Of a stretch of DNA of 39,731 bases, positions 1 to 7,781 are shown one piece after another. Position 1 is the first letter of the stretch, and each line of letters starts with the position of its first letter. The DNA comes from an uncultured Duodenibacillus sp. (GTDB taxonomy: Bacteria; Pseudomonadota; Gammaproteobacteria; Burkholderiales; Burkholderiaceae_F): contig CALXOY010000003.1 of NCBI GenBank assembly GCA_944390145.1, forward strand, positions 1 to 39,731, written 5' to 3'. The notes under the pieces were generated by a model. The model saw only the letters and a list, made by a program, of their open reading frames with translations. It was not told where the DNA came from and did not search any database. The position numbers were made by a program, and so were the translations under genes.

Positions 1-142
1 GAATGGCGTGGAAGTGCTCCGGCGACCAGCGGAACTTGATTTCGCGGGTGATGTCGACCTGGCTGCGGCTGGTGAGCGTCGAGCGCTTCGGGCGGATCAG
101 CACATCCTTGAAGTCAAGCTTGATTTCGTTGTCTAAATGCAT
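1..142 (-). CDS. guaC: GMP reductase, N-terminal part (cut by window edge)
   Basis: GMP reductase reduces GMP to IMP with NADPH and so links the guanine and adenine nucleotide pools in the cytoplasm. Only the first 47 codons are in the window; the gene runs off the left edge. The visible protein begins MHLDNEIKLDFKDVLIRPKR, and its core LDFKDVLIRPKRSTL matches the start of E. coli GuaC (LGFKDVLIRPKRSTL) almost exactly. IMP dehydrogenase and other IMPDH/GMPR-fold proteins begin differently, so GuaC is favoured. The start ATG (140-142) has a good ribosome site, AAGGAG, eight bases upstream (151-156). It lies downstream of lysA on the same strand, with a hairpin between them. No catalytic residues are visible in this fragment. 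Confidence 0.85.
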   Translation of the reverse strand, partial: MHLDNEIKLDFKDVLIRPKRSTLTSRSQVDITREIKFRWSPEHFHAI

Positions 143-176
143 GGCGGGTTCTCCTTGAAAAGCGCTGCCGGACACG

Positions 177-210
177 AAAAACGCCGGATTTCTCTGTGAA
201 ACCCAGCGTT
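177..210 (-). terminator. Probable intrinsic terminator of lysA
   Basis: Bases 180-192 pair with 198-210 (AACGC..GG.TTTC against GAAA.CC..GCGTT) with two mismatches. On the minus strand the hairpin runs into TTTTTCG. It sits after the lysA stop and before guaC, so it may end lysA transcription or act as a leader hairpin for guaC. Confidence 0.5.
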
Positions 211-251
211 GGTTCAGTTTAGCGGCTCGGAGTGCCTTTCCGCAACCTTCT

Positions 252-1538
252 TCAAAGTGCCTCCACCGGCACGGTGCTTTCCAGCGCCATGATGTCTTCA
301 ATCGTCTCGCGGCGACGGATGAGCCAGGCCTTGGAGCCCTTCACCAGCACCTCGGCGGCGCGCCCGCGCGAGTTGTAGTTCGAAGACATGGACATGCCGT
401 AGGCGCCGGCCCCGGTCATGGCGAGCACATCTCCGGGTTGGGCGGCAAGCGCAATGCCGCGGGCCAGAAAGTCGCCCGTTTCGCACACCGGTCCCACGAC
501 GTCCCAGAGGGCCTCACAGTTGTCGGCCTGCGAGCAGTTTTCAATGGCCATGTGCGCTTGATAAAGCGTCGGACGCACCATGTCGTTCATGGCGGCGTCG
601 ACGATCATGAAGTTTTTGGCTGCGGTGGGCTTGAGGTATTCGACGGTGGTGAGCAGAACGCCCGCCCTTGCCACCAGCGAGCGGCCGGGCTCAAAGTAAA
701 TCGGCAGGTCGCCGTAGCCGCGGTCGGCGGCCTTTTGCGAAACGGCGTGCACGAGGTCGGCGGCTGTTGGCGGCGTTTCATTAATGTAGCGCACGCCCAG
801 GCCTCCGCCCACGTCGAGATGGTCGAGCGTGATGCCGCATTGCGCGAGTTCGTCGACGAGATCAAGCATCTTGTCGACGGCGTGCACGAAGGGCTCAATC
901 TCGGTGATCTGGCTGCCGATGTGCATGTCCATGCCGCAGATGCGCACGTTGGCAAGCTGCGCGGCATGCCGGTAGAGCGCGGCCGTCTGATCAAAGGCCA
1001 CGCCGAACTTGTTGTTTTTGAGCCCCGTGGAGATATAGGGGTGCGTCTTGGCATCCACGTCCGGGTTGATGCGCACGGACACCGGCGCAACCTTTCCCAT
1101 GCTTTGCGCCACCGCATTGATGCGGTCAAGCTCGGGGATGCTCTCCACATTGAAGGTGGAGATCCCGGCATTGAGCGCCGCCCGTATGTCTTCGACGCTC
1201 TTTCCCACGCCCGAGTAGACGATGTCGCTGCCTGCGGCGCCGGCTGCCAGCGCCCGCGCGAGTTCGCCGCGGCTCACAATGTCAAAGCCCGTGCCAGCTG
1301 AGTGAAAAAGCTTTAAAAGGGCGAGATTGCTGTTGGCCTTCATCGCATAGAAAATGCGGTGACGGGTGCCGGCGACGCCTGCCATCCATCCCTGCAGCGC
1401 CGACTGCAGGGCGGCGTGCGAATAAACGTAAAGCGGCGTGCCGAAGCGCTGCGCCAGATCCTTGAGGGCAATGTCTTCGCAGAAAAGCTCGCCGCCGCGG
1501 CGCGTATAGCCCGGCAGCGAGCTGAAATCCTCTTGCAT
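252..1538 (-). CDS. lysA: Diaminopimelate decarboxylase
   Basis: LysA removes CO2 from meso-diaminopimelate to give L-lysine, the last step of lysine synthesis, using pyridoxal phosphate. The protein has 428 residues, normal for the family. The PLP-binding lysine is in FYAMKANSN (about K67). The HIGSQI segment near residue 205, the phosphate-binding GGGLG near 245, the CETGDF motif that supplies the active-site cysteine, and GAYGMSMSSNYN near the C-terminus all fit the alanine-racemase-like fold III decarboxylases. The start ATG at 1538 has a modest AGGGA element upstream. lptM lies 42 bases upstream on the same strand, an arrangement common in proteobacteria, so the two are probably co-transcribed. 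The stop is followed by a hairpin at 177-210. Confidence 0.96.
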   Translation of the reverse strand: MQEDFSSLPGYTRRGGELFCEDIALKDLAQRFGTPLYVYSHAALQSALQGWMAGVAGTRHRIFYAMKANSNLALLKLFHSAGTGFDIVSRGELARALAAGAAGSDIVYSGVGKSVEDIRAALNAGISTFNVESIPELDRINAVAQSMGKVAPVSVRINPDVDAKTHPYISTGLKNNKFGVAFDQTAALYRHAAQLANVRICGMDMHIGSQITEIEPFVHAVDKMLDLVDELAQCGITLDHLDVGGGLGVRYINETPPTAADLVHAVSQKAADRGYGDLPIYFEPGRSLVARAGVLLTTVEYLKPTAAKNFMIVDAAMNDMVRPTLYQAHMAIENCSQADNCEALWDVVGPVCETGDFLARGIALAAQPGDVLAMTGAGAYGMSMSSNYNSRGRAAEVLVKGSKAWLIRRRETIEDIMALESTVPVEAL

Positions 1539-1580
1539 GAATGCGTGTTCCCTGAAATGGTTGTTTTTCTTTTCTCTTCT

Positions 1581-1745
1581 CTAGCGGTCTTTCAGAAGGC
1601 TGTCCGAGGGCACTCCGGCTTCGGGAGCCTGCTGCACCGGCGCTTCCTGCGGCTTTCCGTTCTCGTCGGTGAGATAAAGCGGCCCCTTGAGTCCGCATGC
1701 CGACAAGAGGGCAATGCTTACAATCACGAAAACAGCGCGCACCAT
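1581..1745 (-). CDS. lptM: LptM-type small lipoprotein (YifL family)
   Basis: This 54-residue protein starts MVRAVFVIVSIALLSACGLK: a short basic start, a hydrophobic segment and a lipobox (LSAC) with the lipidated cysteine at residue 17. The sequence after the cysteine, CGLKGPLYL, is the hallmark of the LptM/YifL family. In E. coli LptM helps the outer-membrane LPS translocon LptD-LptE to mature. The rest of the chain is Pro/Glu/Gln-rich and probably disordered. Its place directly before lysA and divergent from cyaY matches other proteobacteria, where yifL sits next to cyaY and diaminopimelate genes. Longer in-frame starts upstream would run across cyaY and give no signal peptide, so the ATG at 1745 was chosen. 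Confidence 0.85.
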   Translation of the reverse strand: MVRAVFVIVSIALLSACGLKGPLYLTDENGKPQEAPVQQAPEAGVPSDSLLKDR

Positions 1746-1803
1746 GGTTGTGTGTCTCCCAGAAACTGAAATGAACTCCGTCAAAAAGACGCAGGAAGCA
1801 ATT

Positions 1804-2124
1804 ATGACTGAAACGGAATTTCTTGAGGCAAGTGAAGCGTTGATGCAGGCGGTCGAAGACGCCGTGGACGCCTGTGGCCTCGACCTTGATTGCGACCGCT
1901 CGGGCAATGTGCTCACGCTCGAAGGCGACAACGGCGAACAGATCGTCATCAACCGCCATACGCCCACCGGACAGATGTGGCTGGCCACCCGCAAGGGAGG
2001 TCTGCATTTTGAAAACAAGGACGGCCGCTGGCTCAACACCCGCGACGGCACGACCTTTGAATCCGCCTTGTCCGAGGCCGTGCGGTTTGTCTGCGGGCCG
2101 CAGGCCTCGATCACGCTCAAGTGA
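1804..2124 (+). CDS. cyaY: Frataxin homologue CyaY
   Basis: CyaY is the bacterial frataxin, an iron-binding protein that modulates iron-sulfur cluster assembly by IscS/IscU. The protein is 106 residues, the same as E. coli CyaY. The acidic first helix (TETEFLEASEALMQAVEDAV, then DACGLDLDCD) and the sheet residues GQMWLATRKGGLHFE followed by W and DGTTF match the frataxin fold. The ATG at 1804 was chosen because AGGAAG lies five bases upstream (1793-1798) and the protein then begins at the usual point. In-frame ATGs at 1771 and earlier would add unrelated residues. It is transcribed away from lptM with only 58 bases between the two starts, so promoters for both must lie there or overlap the genes. 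A GC-rich hairpin follows the stop. Confidence 0.93.
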   Translation: MTETEFLEASEALMQAVEDAVDACGLDLDCDRSGNVLTLEGDNGEQIVINRHTPTGQMWLATRKGGLHFENKDGRWLNTRDGTTFESALSEAVRFVCGPQASITLK

Positions 2125-2132
2125 TCTGAAAA

Positions 2133-2158
2133 TTTCGGGGCCCCGCAGGGCCCCGGAA
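2133..2158. terminator. GC-rich hairpin between convergent cyaY and mrcA
   Basis: CGGGGCCC (2136-2143) and GGGCCCCG (2148-2155) pair around a CGCA loop, extended by three further pairs. Short A/T runs flank both sides, so it could end both convergent transcripts, although neither T run is long. Confidence 0.55.
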
Positions 2159-2161
2159 AGT

Positions 2162-4570
2162 TTAGAAGATCTGGTCGCGCAGCAGGTCCTTTTGCAGGTT
2201 TTCCTTCTTGACGCGGCCGTCGAGCGGCACGTCGCGCACGGCCTTGTCCACGCTGTCGGCGTAGTAGTAGACGCCGTTTAAGAGCACGACGCTTGCCGGC
2301 TGCTTGCGGCGGTAGGGCGGCTCATCCTTGACGGCGGTCTTCATGTAGTCGATCCAGATCGGCAGAACCAGGCCGCCGCCCGTTTCGCGGCTGCCGCCCA
2401 GGGGGCGCATCTGGTCGTAGCCCACCCAGCCCACGGCGCAGGTCTGCGACGCGTAGCCCGCAAACCAGGCGTCGTGCGCGTTGTTGGAGGTGCCGGTCTT
2501 GCCGCCCATGTCGGTGCGCTTCAATTCACGGTAGGCGCGCCGCCCCGTGCCGTCGGGCGCGCTCACCACGCCGTTGAGCAGCGTATGCATCACAAAGGCG
2601 TTGCGCTCGTCGATGGCGCGGATGGACTCGTTGCCCGCCTTGGGGTTGTTCACGCGCATGAGCACCTTGCCGTCCATGTCGGTGACCTTGTCGATCAGGT
2701 AGGGCTTGACGCGGTAGCCGCCGTTGGCAAACACCGAGAAAGCGCCGGCCATCTCCCAGGGCGTGGTGGAGCCTGCGCCCAGAGCCGTGGTGAGCTGCGC
2801 GGGCGTGCGGTCGGCCGGAAAGCCGAACTTGGAGACGTATTCCTGGGCGTAGCGCGCGCCGATGGCCTGCATCACGCGGATGGAGACGAGGTTTTTGGAC
2901 TTGCGCAGCGCCTGGGCAAGCGACATCGGGCCGTCAAAGCGTCCCTCGAAGTTGCGGGGCTCCCAGAGTTCGCCGCCGGTCAGGCGCGGATCAATGAAGA
3001 TCGGCGCATCGTTGATGATCGTGCCGGGGTTGAACCCCTTGTCCAGCGCGGCCGAATAGATGAAGGGCTTGAACGAAGAGCCAGGCTGGCGCAGCGCCTG
3101 CGTGACATGGTTGAACATGTTGAGGTAGAAGTCAAAGCCCCCCACCAGGCTTTTGACGGCGCCGGTGTTGAAGTTCACGCTGATAAAGCCCGCCTGCACC
3201 TCGGGAATCTGCGAAAGGGTCCAGCCGTCCTTGACGCGGGAGACGCGGATGATGCTGCCCGCCTGCAGACGCTTTTCCTTGGCGACCTTGTTGGTGAGGT
3301 ATTTGCCGGCGAATTTGCGGCTTGCGGCGTCAAGATCGATTGCTTCAAGCGCCTTGCCGTTGAGCATCACCGCCTTGAACGTCTTGTCGGTGAGTTCGGT
3401 CACCACCGCAGGCTCGAGGTTGTCCGAGCTTGAGGCCTTGTTGAGCGCCAGGCGGATCGTGTCGTCGCGGCTTGCCTCGTCGCTGATGTCGATGCGTCCG
3501 CTCGGGCCGCGGTAGCGGTACTTGCGGTCGTAGGCAATCAGCTGCTTGCGCACGGCGCTCCAGGCGGCGCGCTGATCCTTGTCGCGGATCGTCGTGTAGA
3601 CGTTAAGACCCCGCGTATAAGTCTGCTCGCGGAAGATGTCGTACATCAGCGTGCGCGCCATTTCAGCCGCGTACTCGGCGTGAATGTCCTGCGAGGCGCT
3701 GTCCTTGGCAAGGTTCACGGACTGCTTGGCGGGCATCAGCGGCGCATTGAGTTCGGTCTGGTACGTGATGTCGTCGATGTACTGCAGATCGTGCATGCGG
3801 GTGAGCACGTAGTTTCTGCGCATCGTGGCGCGGCGCGGATTGACGATCGGGTTGTAGGCCGAGGGGGCGACGGGAAGCCCCGCGATCGTGGCGGCTTCGC
3901 CGATGGTGAGTTCGTTTAGCGATTTGTCGAAGTACACGCGTGCGGCCGAAGCAAAGCCGTAGGCGCGCTGGCCGAGATAAATCTGGTTGAGATAGACCTC
4001 AAGGATCTGATCCTTGGTGAGGTGCTGCTCGATCTTGAAGGCCATCGCCACTTCGTAGATCTTGCGGATGTAGGTGCGCTCGGAGCTCAGAAAGAAGTTG
4101 CGAGCCACCTGCATGGTGATCGTTGAGCCGCCCTGCCCGCGGCGCCCGGTGAGGATGTTCGAGAGCGCGGCGCGCGCCAGCCCCATGAATTCAATGCCCG
4201 AGTGCTCGTAAAAGCCGTTGTCTTCGGCCGCGAGCAAGGCATGCGTGACAAAGCCTGGAATTTCATCGAGATGCACGAAGTCGCGGCGCTCTTCGCCGAA
4301 CTCGCCGATCAGCGTGCCGTCGGCGCTCCAGACGCGCAGCGGCACCTTGGGCTTGTAGTCGGTGAGCGCATCAATGGCAGGCAGCCGGGAGTAGACCACG
4401 GAAAAGACAATGAGGCCGATGCAGACGCCGCTTACGGCGGCAGCCAGCCCGACGCCGGCCAGACGGCCGAGCCACTTCAGCCAGGTGCGGGATTTTGCTT
4501 TGGGTTTCTGAGTGCTCACGGATCGGGAGGTGCGGCGCCGCGGCCGGCGCTTCGCTTTCTGGAAAAACAC
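2162..4570 (-). CDS. mrcA: Penicillin-binding protein 1A (bifunctional transglycosylase/transpeptidase)
   Basis: This class A penicillin-binding protein polymerises lipid II into glycan strands and cross-links them in the periplasm. The 802-residue chain has a very basic cytoplasmic tail (residues 5-30), one membrane anchor (about 35-60), a GT51 glycosyltransferase domain with catalytic Glu116 in AAEDNGFYEH and the GQGGSTITMQ motif (145-154), and a transpeptidase domain. The transpeptidase shows SSFK with the nucleophile at about Ser498, SKN, and KTGTS at about 691-695. Length and order fit PBP1A. Translation appears to start at GTG 4570 with no clear ribosome site. A perfect TATAAT lies on the minus strand at 4588-4593, but no matching -35 is seen, so start and promoter remain uncertain. 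Its position next to cyaY/lysA is typical of betaproteobacteria. Confidence 0.95.
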   Translation of the reverse strand: MFFQKAKRRPRRRTSRSVSTQKPKAKSRTWLKWLGRLAGVGLAAAVSGVCIGLIVFSVVYSRLPAIDALTDYKPKVPLRVWSADGTLIGEFGEERRDFVHLDEIPGFVTHALLAAEDNGFYEHSGIEFMGLARAALSNILTGRRGQGGSTITMQVARNFFLSSERTYIRKIYEVAMAFKIEQHLTKDQILEVYLNQIYLGQRAYGFASAARVYFDKSLNELTIGEAATIAGLPVAPSAYNPIVNPRRATMRRNYVLTRMHDLQYIDDITYQTELNAPLMPAKQSVNLAKDSASQDIHAEYAAEMARTLMYDIFREQTYTRGLNVYTTIRDKDQRAAWSAVRKQLIAYDRKYRYRGPSGRIDISDEASRDDTIRLALNKASSSDNLEPAVVTELTDKTFKAVMLNGKALEAIDLDAASRKFAGKYLTNKVAKEKRLQAGSIIRVSRVKDGWTLSQIPEVQAGFISVNFNTGAVKSLVGGFDFYLNMFNHVTQALRQPGSSFKPFIYSAALDKGFNPGTIINDAPIFIDPRLTGGELWEPRNFEGRFDGPMSLAQALRKSKNLVSIRVMQAIGARYAQEYVSKFGFPADRTPAQLTTALGAGSTTPWEMAGAFSVFANGGYRVKPYLIDKVTDMDGKVLMRVNNPKAGNESIRAIDERNAFVMHTLLNGVVSAPDGTGRRAYRELKRTDMGGKTGTSNNAHDAWFAGYASQTCAVGWVGYDQMRPLGGSRETGGGLVLPIWIDYMKTAVKDEPPYRRKQPASVVLLNGVYYYADSVDKAVRDVPLDGRVKKENLQKDLLRDQIF

Positions 4571-4629
4571 AGATGAAAACTTGTCTGATTATAGGAAGAA
4601 CGCCCCGCAGGGCGTTGCTTCGAAACATT

Positions 4630-4676
4630 TTGAAAGAAGGCCGGGCCTTTGTTTTCAAAAGCCGCAAAGGCCGGCC
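4630..4676 (-). terminator. Terminator of the amino-acid ABC transporter operon
   Basis: Bases 4639-4651 (GGCCGGGCCTTTG) pair with 4665-4676 (CAAAGGCCGGCC) with one bulged G. On the minus strand the stem is followed by the U-rich TTCTTTC. It lies just after the ATPase stop codon. A second, smaller hairpin (4599-4616, AACGCCC/GGGCGTT) lies between it and mrcA. Confidence 0.6.
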
Positions 4677-4687
4677 GCGCGCGTCTT

Positions 4688-5425
4688 TTAAAGCACGCGC
4701 TTGAGAAACGCCCGGGTGCGCTCCTCCTTGGGATTGACGAGCACTTCGTCGGGGCGGCCCTGCTCAACGATGACGCCGCCGTCCATGAAGACGACATGGT
4801 CGGCCACTTCGCGGGCAAAGCCGATTTCGTGCGTCACCACCACCATCGTCATGCCTTCCTCGGCAAGCGATCGCATCACGGCGAGCACCTCACCCACGAG
4901 TTCGGGGTCAAGCGCCGAAGTGGGTTCGTCAAAGAGAATCGCCTTGGGATCCATGGCAAGCGCGCGGGCGATGCCGACGCGCTGCTGCTGGCCGCCTGAA
5001 AGCCGCACCGGATAGTCGTCGGCCTTGGAGGCAAGCCCCACGCGGGTGAGCATCTCCATGGCCTTTTTGCGGGCGCTTGCGGCGTCCTTTCCGGCCACCA
5101 CCATCTGCCCGAGCATCACGTTTTCGATCACGGACTTGTGCGGCCAGAGGTTGAAGCGCTGAAACACCATGCCGATGTGTTCGCGCAGCTTGTTGATGTT
5201 CGTGCGGCGGTTGGTGACCTCGACGCCGTCGATGGTGATCGTGCCGCTGTCGGGGTCTTCGAGCGCATTGATGCAGCGCAGCATCGTGGATTTGCCCGAA
5301 CCCGAGGGGCCGAGGATCACCACCTTTTCACCGCGGTGCACATCCAGGTCGATGCCCTTGAGAACCTCCAGCTTGCCGAAGCGCTTGTGGAGGTTGCGGA
5401 TGCTGATCATCACGTCGCTGCTCAT
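4688..5425 (-). CDS. Polar amino-acid ABC transporter, ATP-binding subunit
   Basis: This is the cytoplasmic ATPase of a binding-protein-dependent amino-acid importer of the GlnQ/HisP/ArtP type. The 245-residue protein has all expected motifs: Walker [10 protein letters not shown] (about 39-47), the Q-loop in [10 protein letters not shown], the signature LSGGQQQR, Walker [14 protein letters not shown], and the H-loop in VVTHEIGFA. The phrase FNLWPH after the Q-loop is typical of the polar amino-acid family. Its ATG overlaps the permease stop codon by four bases (ATGA at 5422-5425), so the two are translationally coupled. The exact substrate cannot be read from the ATPase. It is the last gene of the binding protein-permease-ATPase operon and is followed by a hairpin terminator. 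Confidence 0.93.
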   Translation of the reverse strand: MSSDVMISIRNLHKRFGKLEVLKGIDLDVHRGEKVVILGPSGSGKSTMLRCINALEDPDSGTITIDGVEVTNRRTNINKLREHIGMVFQRFNLWPHKSVIENVMLGQMVVAGKDAASARKKAMEMLTRVGLASKADDYPVRLSGGQQQRVGIARALAMDPKAILFDEPTSALDPELVGEVLAVMRSLAEEGMTMVVVTHEIGFAREVADHVVFMDGGVIVEQGRPDEVLVNPKEERTRAFLKRVL

Positions 5426-6171
5426 TTGTCGTCTCCTTTGCCAAGGTGCTTTTCAAGCACGTGGATCAGCCAGGCCAGACCCAGGGTGGCCACCCAGTAG
5501 ATGACGGAAATCGTGAGGTACGGCTCCCAGTAGCGGGCCGATGCGCCGGCCACCGTGCGGGCGGCATAGGCAAGTTCAGTAAGGCCGATGGCCGACACGA
5601 GCGAGGAGTCCTTCAAAATGGCGATCGCGTTGTTGCCAAGGGCGGGCAGCATGCGGCGGAAGGCCTGCGGCATCACGATGTGGCGCATGCACTGCCAGTA
5701 GCTCATGCCGACCGAGCGGGCCGCTTCGCTCTGGCCCTTGTCAAGCGACTGGATGCCGGCGCGAAACACCTCGCTCATATAAGCGCCGGCGTTGAGCGTG
5801 ATGGCGAAAAAGCCGGCCAGAAAGGCGCCGTATTCGCTGCGGATGTCGCGGGCGAGGCTGCCGGAAATCAGAATGCCGTCGACCGGGTGCACGAAGACCG
5901 GCAGCACGGCGAAGTACATCAGAAAGATCTGCACAAAAAGCGGAGTGCCGCGGAAAAAGCTCACCCAGATGGTGACCGGCCAGCGCACGCCGTAGTAGAG
6001 AATCGTCTTCCAGGGGTCGTGTCGCGCCTCGGCCATGCGGGCCATGCCGAGCAGCATGCCGAGCACCACGCCGCAGATGACGCAGCAGATGGTGAGCTTG
6101 AGCGTCATGCCGATGCCTTCAGCAAAAAGCGGCCAATACTCGGCTAGGACATCAAAACGAAATCCGCTCAT
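5422..6171 (-). CDS. Polar amino-acid ABC transporter, permease subunit
   Basis: This inner-membrane subunit forms the translocation path of the amino-acid importer. The 249-residue protein has several hydrophobic segments, the first near residues 17-45, and the family's characteristic stretch [15 protein letters not shown] near residue 95. The [25 protein letters not shown] region (roughly residues 150-175) is the EAA loop that contacts the ATPase. Because the importer appears to have a single permease gene, it probably forms a homodimer, which is inference. The gene begins 203 bases after the binding-protein gene and overlaps the ATPase start by ATGA. Confidence 0.93.
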   Translation of the reverse strand: MSGFRFDVLAEYWPLFAEGIGMTLKLTICCVICGVVLGMLLGMARMAEARHDPWKTILYYGVRWPVTIWVSFFRGTPLFVQIFLMYFAVLPVFVHPVDGILISGSLARDIRSEYGAFLAGFFAITLNAGAYMSEVFRAGIQSLDKGQSEAARSVGMSYWQCMRHIVMPQAFRRMLPALGNNAIAILKDSSLVSAIGLTELAYAARTVAGASARYWEPYLTISVIYWVATLGLAWLIHVLEKHLGKGDDK

Positions 6172-6319
6172 CGTGAGACTTCCTTGTTTTTATGGGGAAA
6201 GAAACGGTTTTCCGGCTTGAGTGCAGGCGCAGCCGGCGTCCTTTGAAAAAAGCGGCGCACATTCTACAAGAAGGGCCCGGAGGCGCTGAATGCATCCGGG
6301 CTTGCGGCGTCCGCTTCAG

Positions 6320-6346
6320 GCGCCCGCTTTCTGAGAAGGCGGGCGC
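6320..6346 (-). terminator. Intergenic hairpin between binding-protein and permease genes
   Basis: GCGCCCGC (6320-6327) pairs with GCGGGCGC (6339-6346), with extra inner pairs around a CTGAG loop. No T run follows on the minus strand. It may be an attenuating or mRNA-protecting hairpin that lets the binding protein be made in excess over the membrane parts; this is inferred from its position. Confidence 0.45.
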
Positions 6347-6374
6347 AGACTGCAGCGGCTGCGTTGGGCTTCAG

Positions 6375-7163
6375 TTATTCCGGAATGGGAAGCTTCGGCG
6401 GCTGGGTCTTAGTGCCGAACCACTTGGCGTATACCTTGGCGTACTCGCCGTTGGCGATGATCTTCTTCAAGCCCGAGTTGATTTTGTTGAGCAGCTCGGT
6501 GTTGCCCTTGCGCACGGCGATGCCGAAGTACTGGTCTTCAAAGCCGGGGTCGCGGGCCATGTTGAACTGCTTTTCCGGGTTCTGCAGGGCGTAGTAGGCA
6601 AACACGCCGATGTCGCCCACGGCTGCATCAACGCCGCCCGCGGAGAGTTCCTCGAGCACCAGCGGGGTGTTGTCAAAGCGCTTGATGTCGGTGCTCGCCT
6701 TGCCGAAGGCCTTGGAGCAGGCGATGTCGCCCGCGGAGTTGGCCACCACGGCCACCTTCTTGCCCTTGAGGTCGGCAATCGTCTTCACGGTGATGTTCTT
6801 CTGCGTGAGGATGAGCTGGTGGGCGGCGAAGTACGGATAGGAGAAGTCAACCGATTCCTGACGCTGCGGGGTGATGGTGATGCCGCTCACGATCATGTCG
6901 CGGTCGCCGTTGCGGACCGACTCGAAGATCACGCCCCAGAGCGTGTTGATGAATTCGACATTGAAGCCCTCGGCCTTGGCGATGGCCTTGACGAGGTCGA
7001 TGTCAAAGCCGACGAGTTCCTTGTTGGGGTTCTGGAATTCGAAGGGGCGGTAGGTGGCGCCGGTGCCCACCGTGTAGGTGACGGGATTGGCGGCCGCGGC
7101 GGGTCCGCAGGCAAGAACAGTGGCCGCACAGGCTGCGGCCGCAAAAATGTGCTTCAGTGACAT
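6375..7163 (-). CDS. Polar amino-acid ABC transporter, periplasmic substrate-binding protein
   Basis: This captures an amino acid in the periplasm and delivers it to the permease encoded next to it. From the ATG at 7163 the protein has 262 residues and begins MSLKHIFAAAACAATVLACG, a typical signal peptide ending in AAAAN. A cysteine at residue 19 (VLAC) also loosely fits a lipobox, so lipid anchoring cannot be excluded. The mature part shows the family-3 binding-protein signature GFDIDLVKAIAKAEG and the MIVSGITITPQRQ segment, whose arginine normally holds the substrate carboxylate. An upstream in-frame start at 7271 would put 36 non-signal residues in front of the signal peptide and was rejected. 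GGAG lies about nine bases before the chosen start. Substrate class is polar or basic amino acids; the exact one is unknown. Confidence 0.92.
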   Translation of the reverse strand: MSLKHIFAAAACAATVLACGPAAAANPVTYTVGTGATYRPFEFQNPNKELVGFDIDLVKAIAKAEGFNVEFINTLWGVIFESVRNGDRDMIVSGITITPQRQESVDFSYPYFAAHQLILTQKNITVKTIADLKGKKVAVVANSAGDIACSKAFGKASTDIKRFDNTPLVLEELSAGGVDAAVGDIGVFAYYALQNPEKQFNMARDPGFEDQYFGIAVRKGNTELLNKINSGLKKIIANGEYAKVYAKWFGTKTQPPKLPIPE

Positions 7164-7192
7164 CAGGGTTGACTCCGAGGATTGAATTGCCT

Positions 7193-7224
7193 GAGAAAAA
7201 CCGGATCGCTGCTGTCGGATCCGG
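7193..7224 (-). terminator. Intrinsic terminator between PEBP gene and binding-protein gene
   Basis: CCGGATC (7201-7207) pairs with GATCCGG (7218-7224); on the minus strand the stem is followed at once by TTTTTCTC (7193-7200). It probably ends the folB-ttcA-PEBP transcript. The short distance to the binding-protein start (30 bases) leaves little room for a separate promoter. Confidence 0.65.
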
Positions 7225-7295
7225 CGCTTATTTTTGTGTCCAACTTGTAATTTTGACGCAGAAAGGGGCAAAAGAAAACTGCGGCAGGGAAATTG

Positions 7296-7769
7296 CTACC
7301 GGCTGCGGGACAAAATGTAGGTTCCCATGGTTTCAGCCGTCTCGATCACGTGGCCGCACATGACTTTTTCGACGTCTTTGCGCGTGAAGTTTTCCGGCAG
7401 TTTAAGCCTTGTGTCCAGCGCATACAGCCGGAAGTAGTAGCGGTGCCGCCCGATGGGAGGGCGGGGCCCCGACCAGCCGCGCACGCCGCTGTCGTTGACT
7501 GCCGCCGCAGCGCCTTCGGGACAGGTCTGCAGGCCTTCGGCAAATCCCCGGCAGGCGGGATCGATGTTGACGACAAGCCAGTGCAGCCAGACGCGCTTGG
7601 GGGCGGCGGGGTCCGGTGCATCCGGATCCTCGCTGATCAGAACGAGCGAGGCGGCTCGGGCGGGAACGCCGCCAAAGTGCAGCTCCGGCGAGAGGTTTTC
7701 CCCTTCCTGCGTCAGACGCACGGGCATGGGCTCGCCGTCATTAAAGGCGGCAGCGGCGATGGTGAGCAT
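7296..7769 (-). CDS. YbhB/YbcL-type PEBP (Raf-kinase-inhibitor-like) protein
   Basis: The 157-residue protein belongs to the phosphatidylethanolamine-binding protein family. It shows the ligand-pocket segments LISEDPDAPDP (about 45-55), VWLHWLVVNI (about 59-68) and the GP-P-GRHRYYFRLYAL stretch near 120, as in E. coli YbhB and YbcL. No signal peptide is present, so it should be cytoplasmic. The molecular role of the bacterial members is not settled. The ATG at 7769 has a strong AAAGGAGG ribosome site five bases upstream. The gene lies 12 bases after ttcA on the same strand, so it is probably the last gene of folB-ttcA-PEBP, with a terminator at 7193-7224. Confidence 0.9.
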   Translation of the reverse strand: MLTIAAAAFNDGEPMPVRLTQEGENLSPELHFGGVPARAASLVLISEDPDAPDPAAPKRVWLHWLVVNIDPACRGFAEGLQTCPEGAAAAVNDSGVRGWSGPRPPIGRHRYYFRLYALDTRLKLPENFTRKDVEKVMCGHVIETAETMGTYILSRSR

Positions 7770-7781
7770 GATCGCCTCCTT

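Noticed and set aside
4588-4593. A perfect TATAAT on the minus strand upstream of mrcA.
   Set aside because: No -35 element lies at 16-19 bases, and the start would leave only about ten bases of leader; kept as a remark under mrcA, not as a promoter.
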